In this document: in pieces, positions 1-11,300 of the stretch
Numbering within the stretch: position 1 is the stretch's first letter
Layout: each line of letters opens with the position of its first letter
NCBI GenBank assembly: GCA_015501075.1
Contig: JADNYJ010000593.1
Span: forward strand, 1-19,466
Direction: 5' to 3'
Length of the DNA: 19,466 nucleotides
DNA from: Gymnopilus junonius
Lineage: Eukaryota; Basidiomycota; Agaricomycetes; Agaricales; Galerinaceae
Notes under the pieces: model-generated
What the model was told of the DNA's origin: nothing
The model's database searches: none
What the model saw: the letters and a program-made list of their open reading frames with translations, nothing else
Translations under genes and position numbers: made by a program

Positions 1-510
1 GCTGGTGAAGAGCGTCTAAGGATTGTTCGCTGAGCATGTCATTACGAGTTCCCTGAAAAAACTTCAGGGACACTTAACAAATCTGCCACCCACCACGCTT
101 GTATTCGACCTGAGGCATGAGCGGGTTCAAATAAAAATGAGTGGAACGTAGTGGACGCCAGTGGTACGCACAACAAGCTTCGGGTGGGGATGCTGATGAC
201 CCAGGTCAACCCACGAGAAATCTGGGTCGCCGATTACATTATTCCCACCCGGAAATACGAAACGCCCTGCTATCCCCAACTTGTTCAGCACCTGTTCAAC
301 AGATTCATGTAATGAAACCACAGCATGGACATGAATCCGTTTTTCGTTTTCTACGGTTCTCGGTGTCATTGAACCTTCAATGCGAAGAGGACCAGGGTGC
401 AAACGAGCATGTTACATTGCAACTTGTACAGAATTATGGATTTCATCGGCGAAGGATGTCCATGGCAAGAAAGTATCCAGATCGGTCCTAGGATGCGCCT
501 CTGGTGTTAC
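1..510 (-). pseudogene. Broken 5' part of a FunK1-like / PD-(D/E)XK-like protein, running off the left edge
   Basis: Read leftwards, this encodes a stretch (DLDTFLPWTSFADEIHNS, then HARLHPGPLRIEGS, then RIHVHAVVSLHESVEQVL and VIGDPDFSWV) that I associate with N-terminal regions of agaricomycete FunK1-type kinases and related orphan proteins. A likely intron at 110-171 (GTGCGT...CAG) joins KLV to VEYK. The DPDF...VEYK spacing looks like a PD-(D/E)XK nuclease core; that is inference. The copy is damaged. An in-frame TAA at 412-414 interrupts the conserved run, one base is missing near 94-99 just after VEYK, and one extra base sits in the A6 run at 56-61. Downstream of those, reading resumes as TRNDMLSEQSLDAL up to the window edge. 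The true start is not determined. It could be a decayed paralog or a gene with consensus errors, though the stop codon argues for decay. The family assignment rests on recollection of the motif pattern. Confidence 0.42.
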
Positions 511-1467
511 CTTGGCAGCGCTATGTGTACATGATGTGCGAGCATTGCATTTCCATGAGACACGAAAGGGAGATCTGGGAGGCTAGTATTCATTGTGATG
601 ATAATGGTGAAGACATATTGAAAGACATGAGCTGGATAAAGTTGGGTTCAAACACTGAGTCTGTGACGTCATGATTCCTTTATAAATGCTTGTCTTTGAA
701 TTTTCAAAAATCTATTGCTGGTTTCTTTGCAATATCATTATGCACTTTGTCAAGAGCTGTGTGCTCATTACCTTTTCTCGCTCAACGAATGTTCTCCGCC
801 AGCCGCTCCGACGCTACCTACCTAGACAGGCACGTCGTCATCCATCAATGCAGCATGTCCTGCCAGTAGTCAACGACCCTAGGTTGAAAGTAACATATCC
901 CTGGAAGGGCTTAAGAGGGATCAAAAACGTCGCGGAACAGTCAGTCAACCAAGTTGCGTCGGCGTTTAGGCAACTTTAGGCCACCCGCACTGGCATCACA
1001 AATTTATGGCACAGCTTGAAGCTTTAACGGATGCTCTGAACACTACCATTTCATATTATTGAACAATCCAAGAAACTTCCTCGTGCAAAAGGGTACCAAA
1101 AACTATTATACAAACGCCCATAAGTAGTTACAAGCGAATAGAGATCGCCAAATACTACTCTAAGTACTACTCCAATTCCTAAAATGCCTATACAAAAAAT
1201 CATGATAAATTAACTACACGCCCCCGATCGAGTACAAGGGACAAGGGATATCAAATGAATCTGACTAACTACTAATTAGCTTAATAAACAAACTGACATA
1301 CTAACTTTGAAGTCTCCTTTTGCCTTCCGTGTCCTGCTAGCTTGGTGGAGATGGAGGTCTGGAGGGTATACCGATCGCCGATAATATCCCCTGCAAAGAA
1401 GAAAATGAATCCGGCCTGCTGCTAAGGTAGGGTAGCGGACACCAATGTGCACCCACCCTCCTTAGAT
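511..1467. other. Gene-poor intergenic stretch
   Basis: Apart from the CRE/TATA pair, I see no gene here that I can support. A 97-codon plus-strand frame (686-979) has no recognisable domain. From about 990 to 1320 the sequence is AT-rich with short imperfect repeats of TACTACTC/AAGTAGTTAC type. The right end probably holds the 3' untranslated region of the minus-strand F-box gene, whose stop codon is at 1468-1470. Confidence 0.5.
664..686 (+). promoter_or_regulatory. CRE-like palindrome followed by a TATA box
   Basis: TGACGTCA lies at 664-671 and TTTATAAA at 679-686, a spacing typical of a bZIP (ATF/CREB) site upstream of a core promoter. No well-supported gene follows on the plus strand. 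The first ATG clear of the TATA box in a plausible context (789) opens only a 26-codon frame, and the longer frame beginning at 686 starts inside the TATA box itself. It could drive a short spliced gene I cannot model or a noncoding transcript. Confidence 0.35.
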
Positions 1468-3234
1468 TCACTCCTCGGAACTCTCCTCGTCCGAGTCAAC
1501 AGCCTCAAGGTCCTCGTCTTCCTCTTCGTCATTATCCTCATCCTCATCATCATATGCTTCCCTAATGATCACCTTGTCCTCCTCCCGTACATTCTCATCA
1601 TCCTCCGGGGCCCAATACCCCTGCTCAATAAGCTCATCCAGCTCAACGTCCCTATGACCCCCACTCCAGCTGACAATCCATTCCTGCCTTTTCGGCGTAG
1701 ATTCCCTTCTATGGAGATGTCGATAACGCAATGCCGAAATGATACCCTTTCCCGTGACACCGGTAAGTTCAAACACCTCCAAATGTGGCAATAAAATGCT
1801 TGTAGAGCTGCTTTTGTCGCTACTGTTGCCGCGAACACCCATGTGGTTTGAGCTTTCCCCCGTCGCCGCCACCAGACTCTGAGAGGCCTTGATCCCTACC
1901 CCGAGTGGGGTCAGCGGGTCTCCGTCCTGGGTAAAGACGTCCCAGTAAGCCATTCCAACACGGGCAAAATTGACCTTTAGCTTCCGCACATTTTGCGCAG
2001 CTCGCAAAAAGCCGGTCCAACTAGCCAGACTACATTCCAGGGAATGAATGACAATGATTTCGACTTTGAATAAACAGAAGATGAGAGGACTCGGGTTAAT
2101 AGTCATCTCTTCTTGGCTTGATGGTCCGTCTTTGGTGTTGGGAGATGGCTGGGAGGAGGGGTGGTGGTGATCAATTCAATGAATGGTGTATAATCCTGCT
2201 CCGGTAAATCCAAGGACAACTTTTTCAGACCCGGAAGACTAAGGCGCCTGATCAGCTCACAGAGGAACCCCGGATCAAGGTCAGTAAAACTAAGTTCCCT
2301 CAGCATTTCCAATGGTATTTGCTTTTCGGGTGGATACCACGCTCTAGTTGAATCATCCGGCGAAGCGTCCTTTGGGCCGGAATAATGCAAGCATAAAACT
2401 TTGGTCGGGGCTAGAACGAAGAAAGTGGTCCCACCAGGTATACAGCGGCCTCACGGCCTCCGAATGCAGCGCCAGCTCCAGCTGATGCAACTTCGTAAGA
2501 TACGGGCTGTTTTCCCAAGGTAAATTGACGCCGATAAGGGAGATATTTTTCAGACGAGGTAGACTGTTTTCGAAGATGACCACGGGCGGTCTGTAGGTGG
2601 CCAAATATAGTCTCTGTGAAGTGCGGAAATTCTCGAAATGGTATAATTGCAAGGTCTCGAGGTTTGGAGCGCCTCCACAGGTGCCCAGAAACAGCCTGGC
2701 GGTACCTTTGCATTCGTTGTCCGATATTTTGAGGTGGAACGCACGCCATCGTTTGATATGGGGGATGATAATTTGGAATATACTGTGCAACTCTTCATTG
2801 TACAACGTAAGCCCCGGGACGTGGTCCTCCGCCGCAACTGTGTCGACCAAGACGTCGAGAAGATATGTCTGGGATGTCGAGCAGCGGGACAAATAAGTCT
2901 TGGCCCTGTGCAGGTGGGTTGGGTCTCTGAAATGGAGAGTGGTCCACAGCGTTGAGGTGCTGAGTGCGACCTGGCGCCAATGTCGGCAGACATGAGATAC
3001 GACGACCTGGAAGTTGGAAGAGGGAACTGGCTTGTACTCTTGCTCAGGTTTGAGAAGAAACGGACCGTCCGCATACGGGTCATCGAAGGAAGAGCCGAGG
3101 AGAAAGATGATGGTGAGCAGCTCAATGGGCAGCGAATGAACGCCGGTCTGACGACGAGAGAAGGCGAGCTGGGGCATTGGCCTGGACAGAAAGGAAGGAG
3201 GGACTGGGCGACACATGTGCAGAATGGAAGGCAT
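1468..3234 (-). CDS. F-box protein with leucine-rich C-terminal half (frame interrupted twice)
   Basis: The N-terminal part has an F-box (VHSLPIELLTIIFLLG near residues 31-46, then VVSHVCRHWRQVAL and STLWTTLHFRDP). This is the Skp1-binding motif of SCF ubiquitin-ligase substrate adaptors. The C-terminal half has leucine-rich strands (LPGLKKLSLDLPEQDY, LECSLASWTGFL, LPHLEVFELTGVTG). It ends in a strongly acidic Asp/Glu tail (about 1470-1560). The gene does not read through as given. One base appears to be missing in the GGGG run at 2407-2410 (C run on the coding strand), after WWDHFLRSS. A second one-base shift is needed near 2100-2110, between HQAKKR and the segment leading to HSLECSL. With these allowed, the frame is continuous and intronless at about 590 residues. 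The substrate is unknown. An in-frame ATG at 3214 is an alternative start. Confidence 0.75.
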
Positions 3235-3559
3235 AAGGGAAGTTCAGCGGGGAGACATTGTGTGGGAGAGAAGAGGGGATGGGATTAAAGAGAACTTTAA
3301 TGTGCAAGCCATGGCCCGACGATCATCAACTCAACTCGGGGTGCTGTCAAGAGGCAAACTCGGATTCCCAATCAGGATCTTCCCTCTTCCATCATTCCTC
3401 TGTCAGTTCTCTATTTCGTTGTATCCAAAGCGCTCGTATCCGCTGCAAAACTATTCATACCGAATCATATCTACCTGCGTGGCTAAGGTGGTCGTGCCAT
3501 TCAACAACTCTACGTAAAAAATTATATTACAAACGAGGAAAACCGGTGAATAAAGAATA
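3235..3559. promoter_or_regulatory. Intergenic spacer: Rpt5 3' end and F-box 1 promoter
   Basis: The two minus-strand genes are in tandem here, so this 325-nt stretch must hold the Rpt5 3' untranslated region and the upstream region of the F-box gene. I see no TATA box in a convincing position and no RNA gene. Plus-strand open frames across it have no recognisable domain. Confidence 0.4.
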
Positions 3560-5215
<1,656 letters not shown>

Positions 5216-5364
5216 GTCGAGTAGAAAGAAACAAGCGAATTGGATTGCAGACTGACTGACGCGTTCAGGTCCAAAGAGACACGCGTCCCTAATAGCCTCA
5301 GATCCAAACATGTCCAAACTACTTTACGCTTTCCTTTTCGAGATCAACTCCCTGTCTTGGACTC
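5216..5364. promoter_or_regulatory. Bidirectional promoter between RPT5 and EAF6
   Basis: Only 149 nt separate the two start codons. Two exact ACGCGT hexamers (5259-5264 and 5281-5286), the MCB core bound by MBF-type G1/S factors in other fungi, lie 22 nt apart in it. No TATA box is evident on either strand. The regulatory role is inferred. Confidence 0.55.
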
Positions 5365-6050
5365 ATGGCTGACCCAGCTGCTGCACCTACTCAGGACGAC
5401 AAGACGCGCTATGAAACACTCAAAAAGGAATTGACGATGTCTCTGCCCAAGAAGAGAGCCATTGACAAGCAACTTGTTTGTTTTCTTTATTTATTTTGTT
5501 GTTCACCTGCTGACTTCTCTAGCTTAGGCTCACATTGAGTACCAAATATACACCATGGAGACAAATTATCTCACCGATACAGCCGTGCATGGCGGTGGAA
5601 ACATAATACAGGGTTTTGAGAACTACCTCAAGAACCAGGGCTCTGGTCGAAGAAGGAATGAAATCCACGACCAAGATCGTATATTCTCAAACAGCAGTCT
5701 AACTTATCAAAAAGTAACTACTACTCCTTTGTTTCTTTCCCATGCTCACCTTTCTCCTGAAGTCTCTAGATCTATTGGGAGAAGGCGAAGAGGCTGCAGC
5801 AGCGCCTGAGGAATACGTCAAACAACCTACTCCCGGTGTCACAACCATTGCCGTTCCTCCTGCAACACGAACCCAGGAGCTGACCGTGGCTCAACAGAAG
5901 AAGATAAAAGACAGAGAATATCAGCGTAAAAAGCGTGCCAGCATGAGCCACAGGAGCCAAACAGGGGAGAGTGAAGAGGAACTGATTAACGCAGCCAGCG
6001 TATCTTCAAGACGACCGACGAAGAGGGCGCGGCTGGCAGATGATGATTGA
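5365..6050 (+). CDS. EAF6: Chromatin modification-related protein Eaf6 (NuA4 histone acetyltransferase subunit)
   Basis: Eaf6 is a small scaffold subunit of the NuA4 (Esa1/Tip60) histone H4/H2A acetyltransferase and, in many fungi, of the NuA3-type complex; it acts in the nucleus. Three exons (5365-5475, 5528-5713, 5763-6050) join in phase 0 to a 194-residue protein. The N-terminal half holds the Eaf6 coiled coil (RYETLKKEL, then AHIEYQIYTMETNYL, then GGNIIQGFENYLKNQ), with the conserved NI(I/V)xGF/W motif near residues 62-71. The C-terminal third is basic and disordered (KIKDREYQRKKR, RRPTKRARL), a likely nuclear localisation region. Introns are 52 and 49 nt with GTTTGT and GTAACT donors. 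The frame is intact throughout. It is divergent from RPT5 and convergent with RRP40, whose stop is 114 nt downstream. Confidence 0.93.
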
Positions 6051-6164
6051 GAGTTCTTGTATGTCCATTGAGCTCTCATCAATGTTCTCGTTCTGACTCC
6101 TTGTGTAGAAACATTAATTTGTACAATATTGTATACCATTACCGAATTGTAATACCACAAAATC
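6051..6164. other. Convergent 3' junction of EAF6 and RRP40
   Basis: Stop codons of the two converging genes are separated by 114 nt, so their 3' untranslated regions probably overlap. The stretch is AT-rich (for example AATATTGTATACCATTACCG from about 6125) and has no other feature I can name. Confidence 0.5.
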
Positions 6165-7049
6165 TCAAATGTCCAATGTGTTAAGGAGTGCTTTTATCCC
6201 CTCTGGTCCTAGCCCTCTTCCATCCGGATCGGCATCTTCAATACATCGTGCAATAGCTATCGTTTGCTTGATCTCCTTCGCGCTCACCCACACTCGGCCG
6301 TTCAGACCCACGGCAGCCTCGAGAGGGAATCGACCTCCAAGAAGAGGAAGGAGAAAATAGTTGGGATCCAAGAGGCTGCATATATGTTTGGTCAGTGCAT
6401 GAATCTGGGAACAAGAAAACATAAAGACTGACTCCCGACACATCTTCAAACTACACCGCACTACAAAACCACCTTTTAGCTCGCCATATCCTTCCGCTTT
6501 CCTCGTCTGCGCGTCAAAACATTCTAATTCAGGGTCCATGTCCTTGTGCGCCAGGGATACGCGAGCATAGACGAGGCTTCCCACCTAATCACCGTCCATT
6601 GAGCTGTATATCTCGCTGTTGTTAAATAAGACAGACTTTTAGATTTGGTTTATTCCTTTTCGTAGCGCCCTCAAACGCCAGGCTATCTAAACTTGCAAAA
6701 TGCGCCGATCCGATGTCCACTCGAAACCCTTCACCTACTTTTTGCACGATCGTTCCTATCACCTGCTCTTGTGGTGCAGGAATATACTATACATGCTCAC
6801 ATTTGAGTGACGAGATTGTATGAAATAGCAGCAACGAAGAGCAAAGAGACTCACCCGTCTAGAATTACTCTCTACCCACCATTTACTCTTATTCTTTGAA
6901 TGGTTCAGTTCGCCTGCACGCGTCGCAATCACGCTAGATGAATCTGTTCTGCTAGAATTGGCTGCAGAGTTTTGTAAGAGCCCTGGACCGAGTTTGAGGT
7001 TGACATGTTGGGCTGGAATGGTGTCGCCAGGAAAGACGGTGGTGGACAT
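6165..7049 (-). CDS. RRP40: Exosome complex cap subunit Rrp40 (EXOSC3)
   Basis: Rrp40 is one of three S1/KH RNA-binding cap proteins of the nine-subunit RNA exosome, guiding RNA into the 3'-5' degradation channel in nucleus and cytoplasm. Four exons (7049-6855, 6786-6637, 6584-6433, 6375-6165) splice in phase to 235 residues, close to the family length. The N-terminal domain shows FPGDTIP and IATRAGELNHSKNKSKWWVE. The S1 domain includes YIPAPQEQVIGTIVQK and VDIGSAHFASLDSLAFEGAT. The KH domain has FPLEAAVGLNGRVWV with the GxNG signature. Exon 3 to 4 restores MCRDLLDPNYF across a GTCAGT...CAG intron. No frame lesions are present. It shares a 112-nt divergent promoter with VPS37 and converges on EAF6. 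Confidence 0.95.
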
Positions 7050-7161
7050 GGCCGTTTGATTATGAGATTCCGATCATTCTGTGCCAAGCACTTGTAACTT
7101 TGTGAATATGTTATCACACTTCCTGTTCTATCCCGGAACCTCGTCAGACTAGATTATACCA
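7050..7161. promoter_or_regulatory. Bidirectional promoter between RRP40 and VPS37
   Basis: Start codons lie 112 nt apart on opposite strands, so both transcripts must start within or very near this stretch. I see no TATA box and no strong palindromic site. Confidence 0.5.
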
Positions 7162-7917
7162 ATGTCCTCTCCATTATTGACCGATTTCCCAGAGCTCTCT
7201 CATTTATCGTCAGCAAACATTTCTCTTTTCTACTGTCTGCAATCCAAACGACTAAAGATCTATCCACCTTGAACAGACGCGAGGATCTGGAGGACCTACT
7301 CTCCGACCCAGTCTACTTCCAAGCGATCTTTCACTCTCTGAGCTTCGTCAAAGACCTGTACAAATCCCAGTCAGAATTAGGATCGGCCAACGAAGCTATC
7401 GCTCGTGCGTCGTAACTGCCTCTTCGACATGCCTTCTGAAATAGTGATCGTCTGACCTGTTTCGGTAGGAAACAACCTTGCTTTGCAACAACGTCTTTAT
7501 GACTTACGGACGGAGACGAAAAACGCCTTTGACGAAGCTAAATCTTTGGAAGCACGGTGGAAAGAATTAGAGAAAGAGCAGAAGGAGGTTTACCAGGTAA
7601 ATCAATACACCTGTACAAACCCTATATTCTCCCTTATTCATCTCCTACTGCAGCGATTCACTCCACAGTTCCTCTCAATGCGCCTACGTCACAGTCTAAC
7701 AGCCCAAGACGACGCCTCAGAGGCTTTAGCCACATCCTTTGTCAAACAAATTATCGATCCACCGCCAAGAGAAGAGTCGGGGACCGGGACACCCAGAAAT
7801 GGACGCGATGTAGATGAATTCATCAAGGAGTTTAGAGAGCTCAGAAAAGTTTATCACAAGCGCGCGTTGTGGGGAGAGAAATGGGCGAATGGGCAGGTTA
7901 TTTGGAGAGATAATTAA
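7162..7917 (+). CDS. VPS37: ESCRT-I subunit Vps37 (Mod(r) domain protein)
   Basis: Vps37 is a core subunit of ESCRT-I, which binds ubiquitylated cargo at endosomes and hands it to ESCRT-II/III for multivesicular body sorting. Four exons (7162-7208, 7277-7404, 7469-7596, 7654-7917) join to 188 residues. The Mod(r) domain covers most of the chain: FPELSHLSREDLEDLLSDP near the N-terminus, FVKDLYKSQSELGSANEAIA, then a long coiled coil (LYDLRTETKNAFDEAKSLEA, WKELEKEQKEVY). The C-terminus holds the conserved helical segment DEFIKEFRELRKVYHKRALW. The first intron starts GTCAGC, a weak donor, but the joined reading SHLSREDLEDLL supports it. Length fits short fungal Vps37 forms lacking an N-terminal extension. 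No frame lesions. Confidence 0.9.
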
Positions 7918-8310
7918 TCTTCAAGTTTCACGATTCGCGGCGGGTTACTTTCCGAAGTCTTTCGGAGTCAGAGAAGGCCTTGACCTTCCATCAGCACGCA
8001 GCAATGGAGGTTATTATCTCTGTTGGATACCTACACCAGGTCAATGTCGCGGGGTGCACTTACGGCAGCCGGCATCTGCCCCCTCGTCCTCTTTCGTAAA
8101 TTTCTTGGACTTGTAATTTTTTTTGCGCATGGGAACGTCATTTGTACAGTACTTCATATTCTACATCATCTTAGGGACACGGTAGAGACCATACAATCCG
8201 AGTAATACATTGGGTCGTTCATTAAATACAGATAGCTACAATGTGATAGACAGAGAGGGAAAGCATTATGTACAAATGAATAAAATAATAATAACGACCA
8301 GCCCGAACTA
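7918..8310. other. Convergent 3' region between VPS37 and CND1
   Basis: This 393-nt stretch separates two converging stop codons and should hold both 3' untranslated regions. A T-rich tract lies at about 8117-8124 and AATAAA at 8279-8284 on the plus strand. No conserved coding frame or RNA gene is seen. Confidence 0.5.
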
Positions 8311-11300
8311 TTAATCGCTGTACATGTCTTCATCTGGTGGAGGAGGGGCAGCCTTTTTCGTCCGAGCAGCTAAGGATTCCACATGTTAGCACGACAACGC
8401 TTTAACTTGTAGAAGGTCACTCACATCTCTTGGCTGCACGTTTCTTAGCTGCGGCCTTCTTGCCTTCCACTCGTTTCTCCAGAGCTTGGTCTTCTTGTCC
8501 TTGTGATTTATTATCTTCCAAGATCTGGACAAGAGGGTCAATTGATGACGTCCTTGAAGTGCAAAGCTGCAATTTACCTTCTCAAACTCATTAAGTTCGT
8601 CCTCGGGTTTATCCTTCGACTTGTTTGCACGAGCCTGTTGAATAAGAATGCATCACGATCAGGGCATTATCACTGTTTAAAGTTCTAGACAAACCTTTGC
8701 AAGAATCTCTGTGAACCTTTCAAAGACCTTTGGTTCATGCAGCTTATCGCGGTAGAACTGAAGGCCATCGATGAGTTTCTTGACGGATCGTTCCGACTTG
8801 AATGGAAGGAGGGAAAGACAAAACGCGACATCTCGCCATTGCCGAGGATCTTCACTGAGCCTGAAGCGCTGGCAAAGCTTTTCGACGATAGTTTCTGCTT
8901 GTTTTTCCTATAGACATTGCGGTCAAATTCGACTTCTAAGCCTATACATAAGAAAATGGACCTTCTCAATGAACTTGAAGATATAACGAAGAGTGCTCTG
9001 GAACACATCCTCATCGACAGCATGTTCCCCTGTTGACAAATGGCTGATCACTGGAAATGTGCGTAAGTATCAGACCAGATAGAGGGAATTCAAGCCTTAC
9101 CATCAGGCAAGTTATTGTAGATGGCATTTTCTTTCGTCGATAATTCCTCGAAGAAGAGTTTTGCGAGGTCTGCGATCCGTTGCTCTGGGTCCTCTAGACA
9201 CTTGGCCATCTCACCAAGCTGTCCTTTGACTTTAATCATCCCATTCAAAATAAGATGCGTTAACACCATTAAAGTGTTCTTCTTTACCACAAGGTCTTTG
9301 TCAGAAAGACCTCTGTACAGCTCGTTGCTGTTCTCATCAATAATTGTACTGAATGAGACTGCTACATCGCCAAGAGCTATGACGATGTTGCTTCGAATGT
9401 TCTTGTCCTTGGATGTTTCAAGGATTTTGAAGAGTAGTCGGTGGTTCTCGTCGCAGAATTGTGGGCTTACGCAAAGGAACTTGCTAAGCGCTAATGTAGC
9501 CGCAGCGCGCAATGTGCGGTTCTGGATACAGGGTTCAGGGTTTGTAGACGTCAAATGCTGGAAGAGGAGCATACCTTGAATTTTTGAGGACTGCCGCAAA
9601 TATGCACTAGCATAGGACCATACATTGTCAGGAGAGATTCTGGGCCAAACAGTAGCTCAGTCTCTCTAATGGCCTGTACACGTTCTCCAATTTCGTCTTC
9701 AGCGTTGCCTGCAACTTGCTCTAGTTCTTCAACATCTTTTGAGGCGCGTTGGTTGGCACTAGCCTTCTTTTCAGCTACGAAAAAGGGTCAGTTGATGCAA
9801 CGCCCCAACTGAGGCATGAAAATGAGAATGAACACACCGGCATGCCTCTCCTCCTTCTGTCGCTTTAATTCACGCTCAACCAATTCCAAGAATACAATGT
9901 GCTTGATAGCAACATGGCCGACGACAAACAAAAGCTGACTGAGTTCGAAGGCTTCACCAAGGTCCTTTTCCCCATCGCTTTGAGTAGTCTGAGTTGTATC
10001 AGGAGGAGTCTGCGTAGCATCAGTAGTCTGTGTAGCATCCTGCATGGTGACATCGCCTGACTCCGTTGTCTGGTCTTCGGCCATTGCCTCAGGAGCCGTG
10101 TCTTTTTCTGTGACCGCTTGTTCAGTCTTCTTCTTGGGAGTGAAAGCTCGGGTAGTAAGCTTTTTGATGACCGCGTCGCAAAATACATCAGGACGTTCCC
10201 CAAGTGCGTAGACGGTATTGATTATTTGCTCCGCCATACCGAACCATTCTTTCGTCCTTGATGGCAGGAGAATGGCATTCTCAAGTTTACGGAAGATGTT
10301 ATTGGTCATTTCCAGGCGCTCAGTCTTGTCTTCCGACGAACCTGGATGCAGGGGTTGGTCACTGGTTTCGGCAGTGGGAATACGCATTACTGACCTTTCA
10401 CTTTCTTTTCGCTGCCACCAAGACGTTGAAGCGCAATGGAGGTGTAACGGGCAAGGGTAGGATCAGTCTAATAGTAAATCAGGAATGCGGAAGTTCGAGC
10501 GCAAGTAAATATATTTTACTTTGACCAAGGATCCAAGACCAATTTTGAGCATGATATCGATCTTGTCCTTTAGAATCTCCCTATTTGATAGAGCAAGCAT
10601 GCCAATGATCATGATCGCTCCTCTCCGTTGTGCTTTAGGTAAATGTCTGTCTTTACCTGCATGCGCTTGTTAGAAAATAAGTTGCAAGGGCTAGCGGAAG
10701 AACCCACCGTAAACCTGCCATAATTTGGCAATGACGTCTGAATGGATCCGGCCTTCCTTCATCATGATTCGCATCATCTCTTCCAGACTGGTAAGCTCAG
10801 CCAATGTAGCCTCATATGTTACGTCTTTGCTTGTATAAGTATTCTGAGTTTTTGAATGCAAAAGATGAACCTACTCGATGAGATTTTTAGCAATGCGATT
10901 GACCTGCTCTTTGGGTTCCAGGTCAGGTATAGGATCGAAATAAAGGCTTCGATAAGTCTCTATAAGGCGCTGAGGGACGCCCTTGAGCTCTGTACCGTCT
11001 TCAGACGTTGAGTTACTGTTGTCCTTGGACCAGATGAGATGCAACATTTTCTTCAGTCCGTCCTGTAAAGAGCAATACAATACCTTTAAGCGCAATACAA
11101 AAATAAAAGAAAATCAATGAACCTTGGCGCTATCAAATTGATACTCATGGGCGACACGGAAGAAATCCATGATCTCCAGCACCTCAGCCTTGCTGGTCGA
11201 TCCAAGAAGGGCACACATCGGGTCCATTGCACTTTCAAGTTTATCAATAAAAGTGAGGGCTTCTGAGCAGTACTTTTTTCGCATGCGCGTCCCGTTGAGT

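Noticed and set aside
686..979. Plus-strand 97-codon open frame
   Set aside because: Its ATG lies within the TATA box of the CRE/TATA promoter, and the sequence shows no domain or convincing codon pattern, so I did not call a gene.
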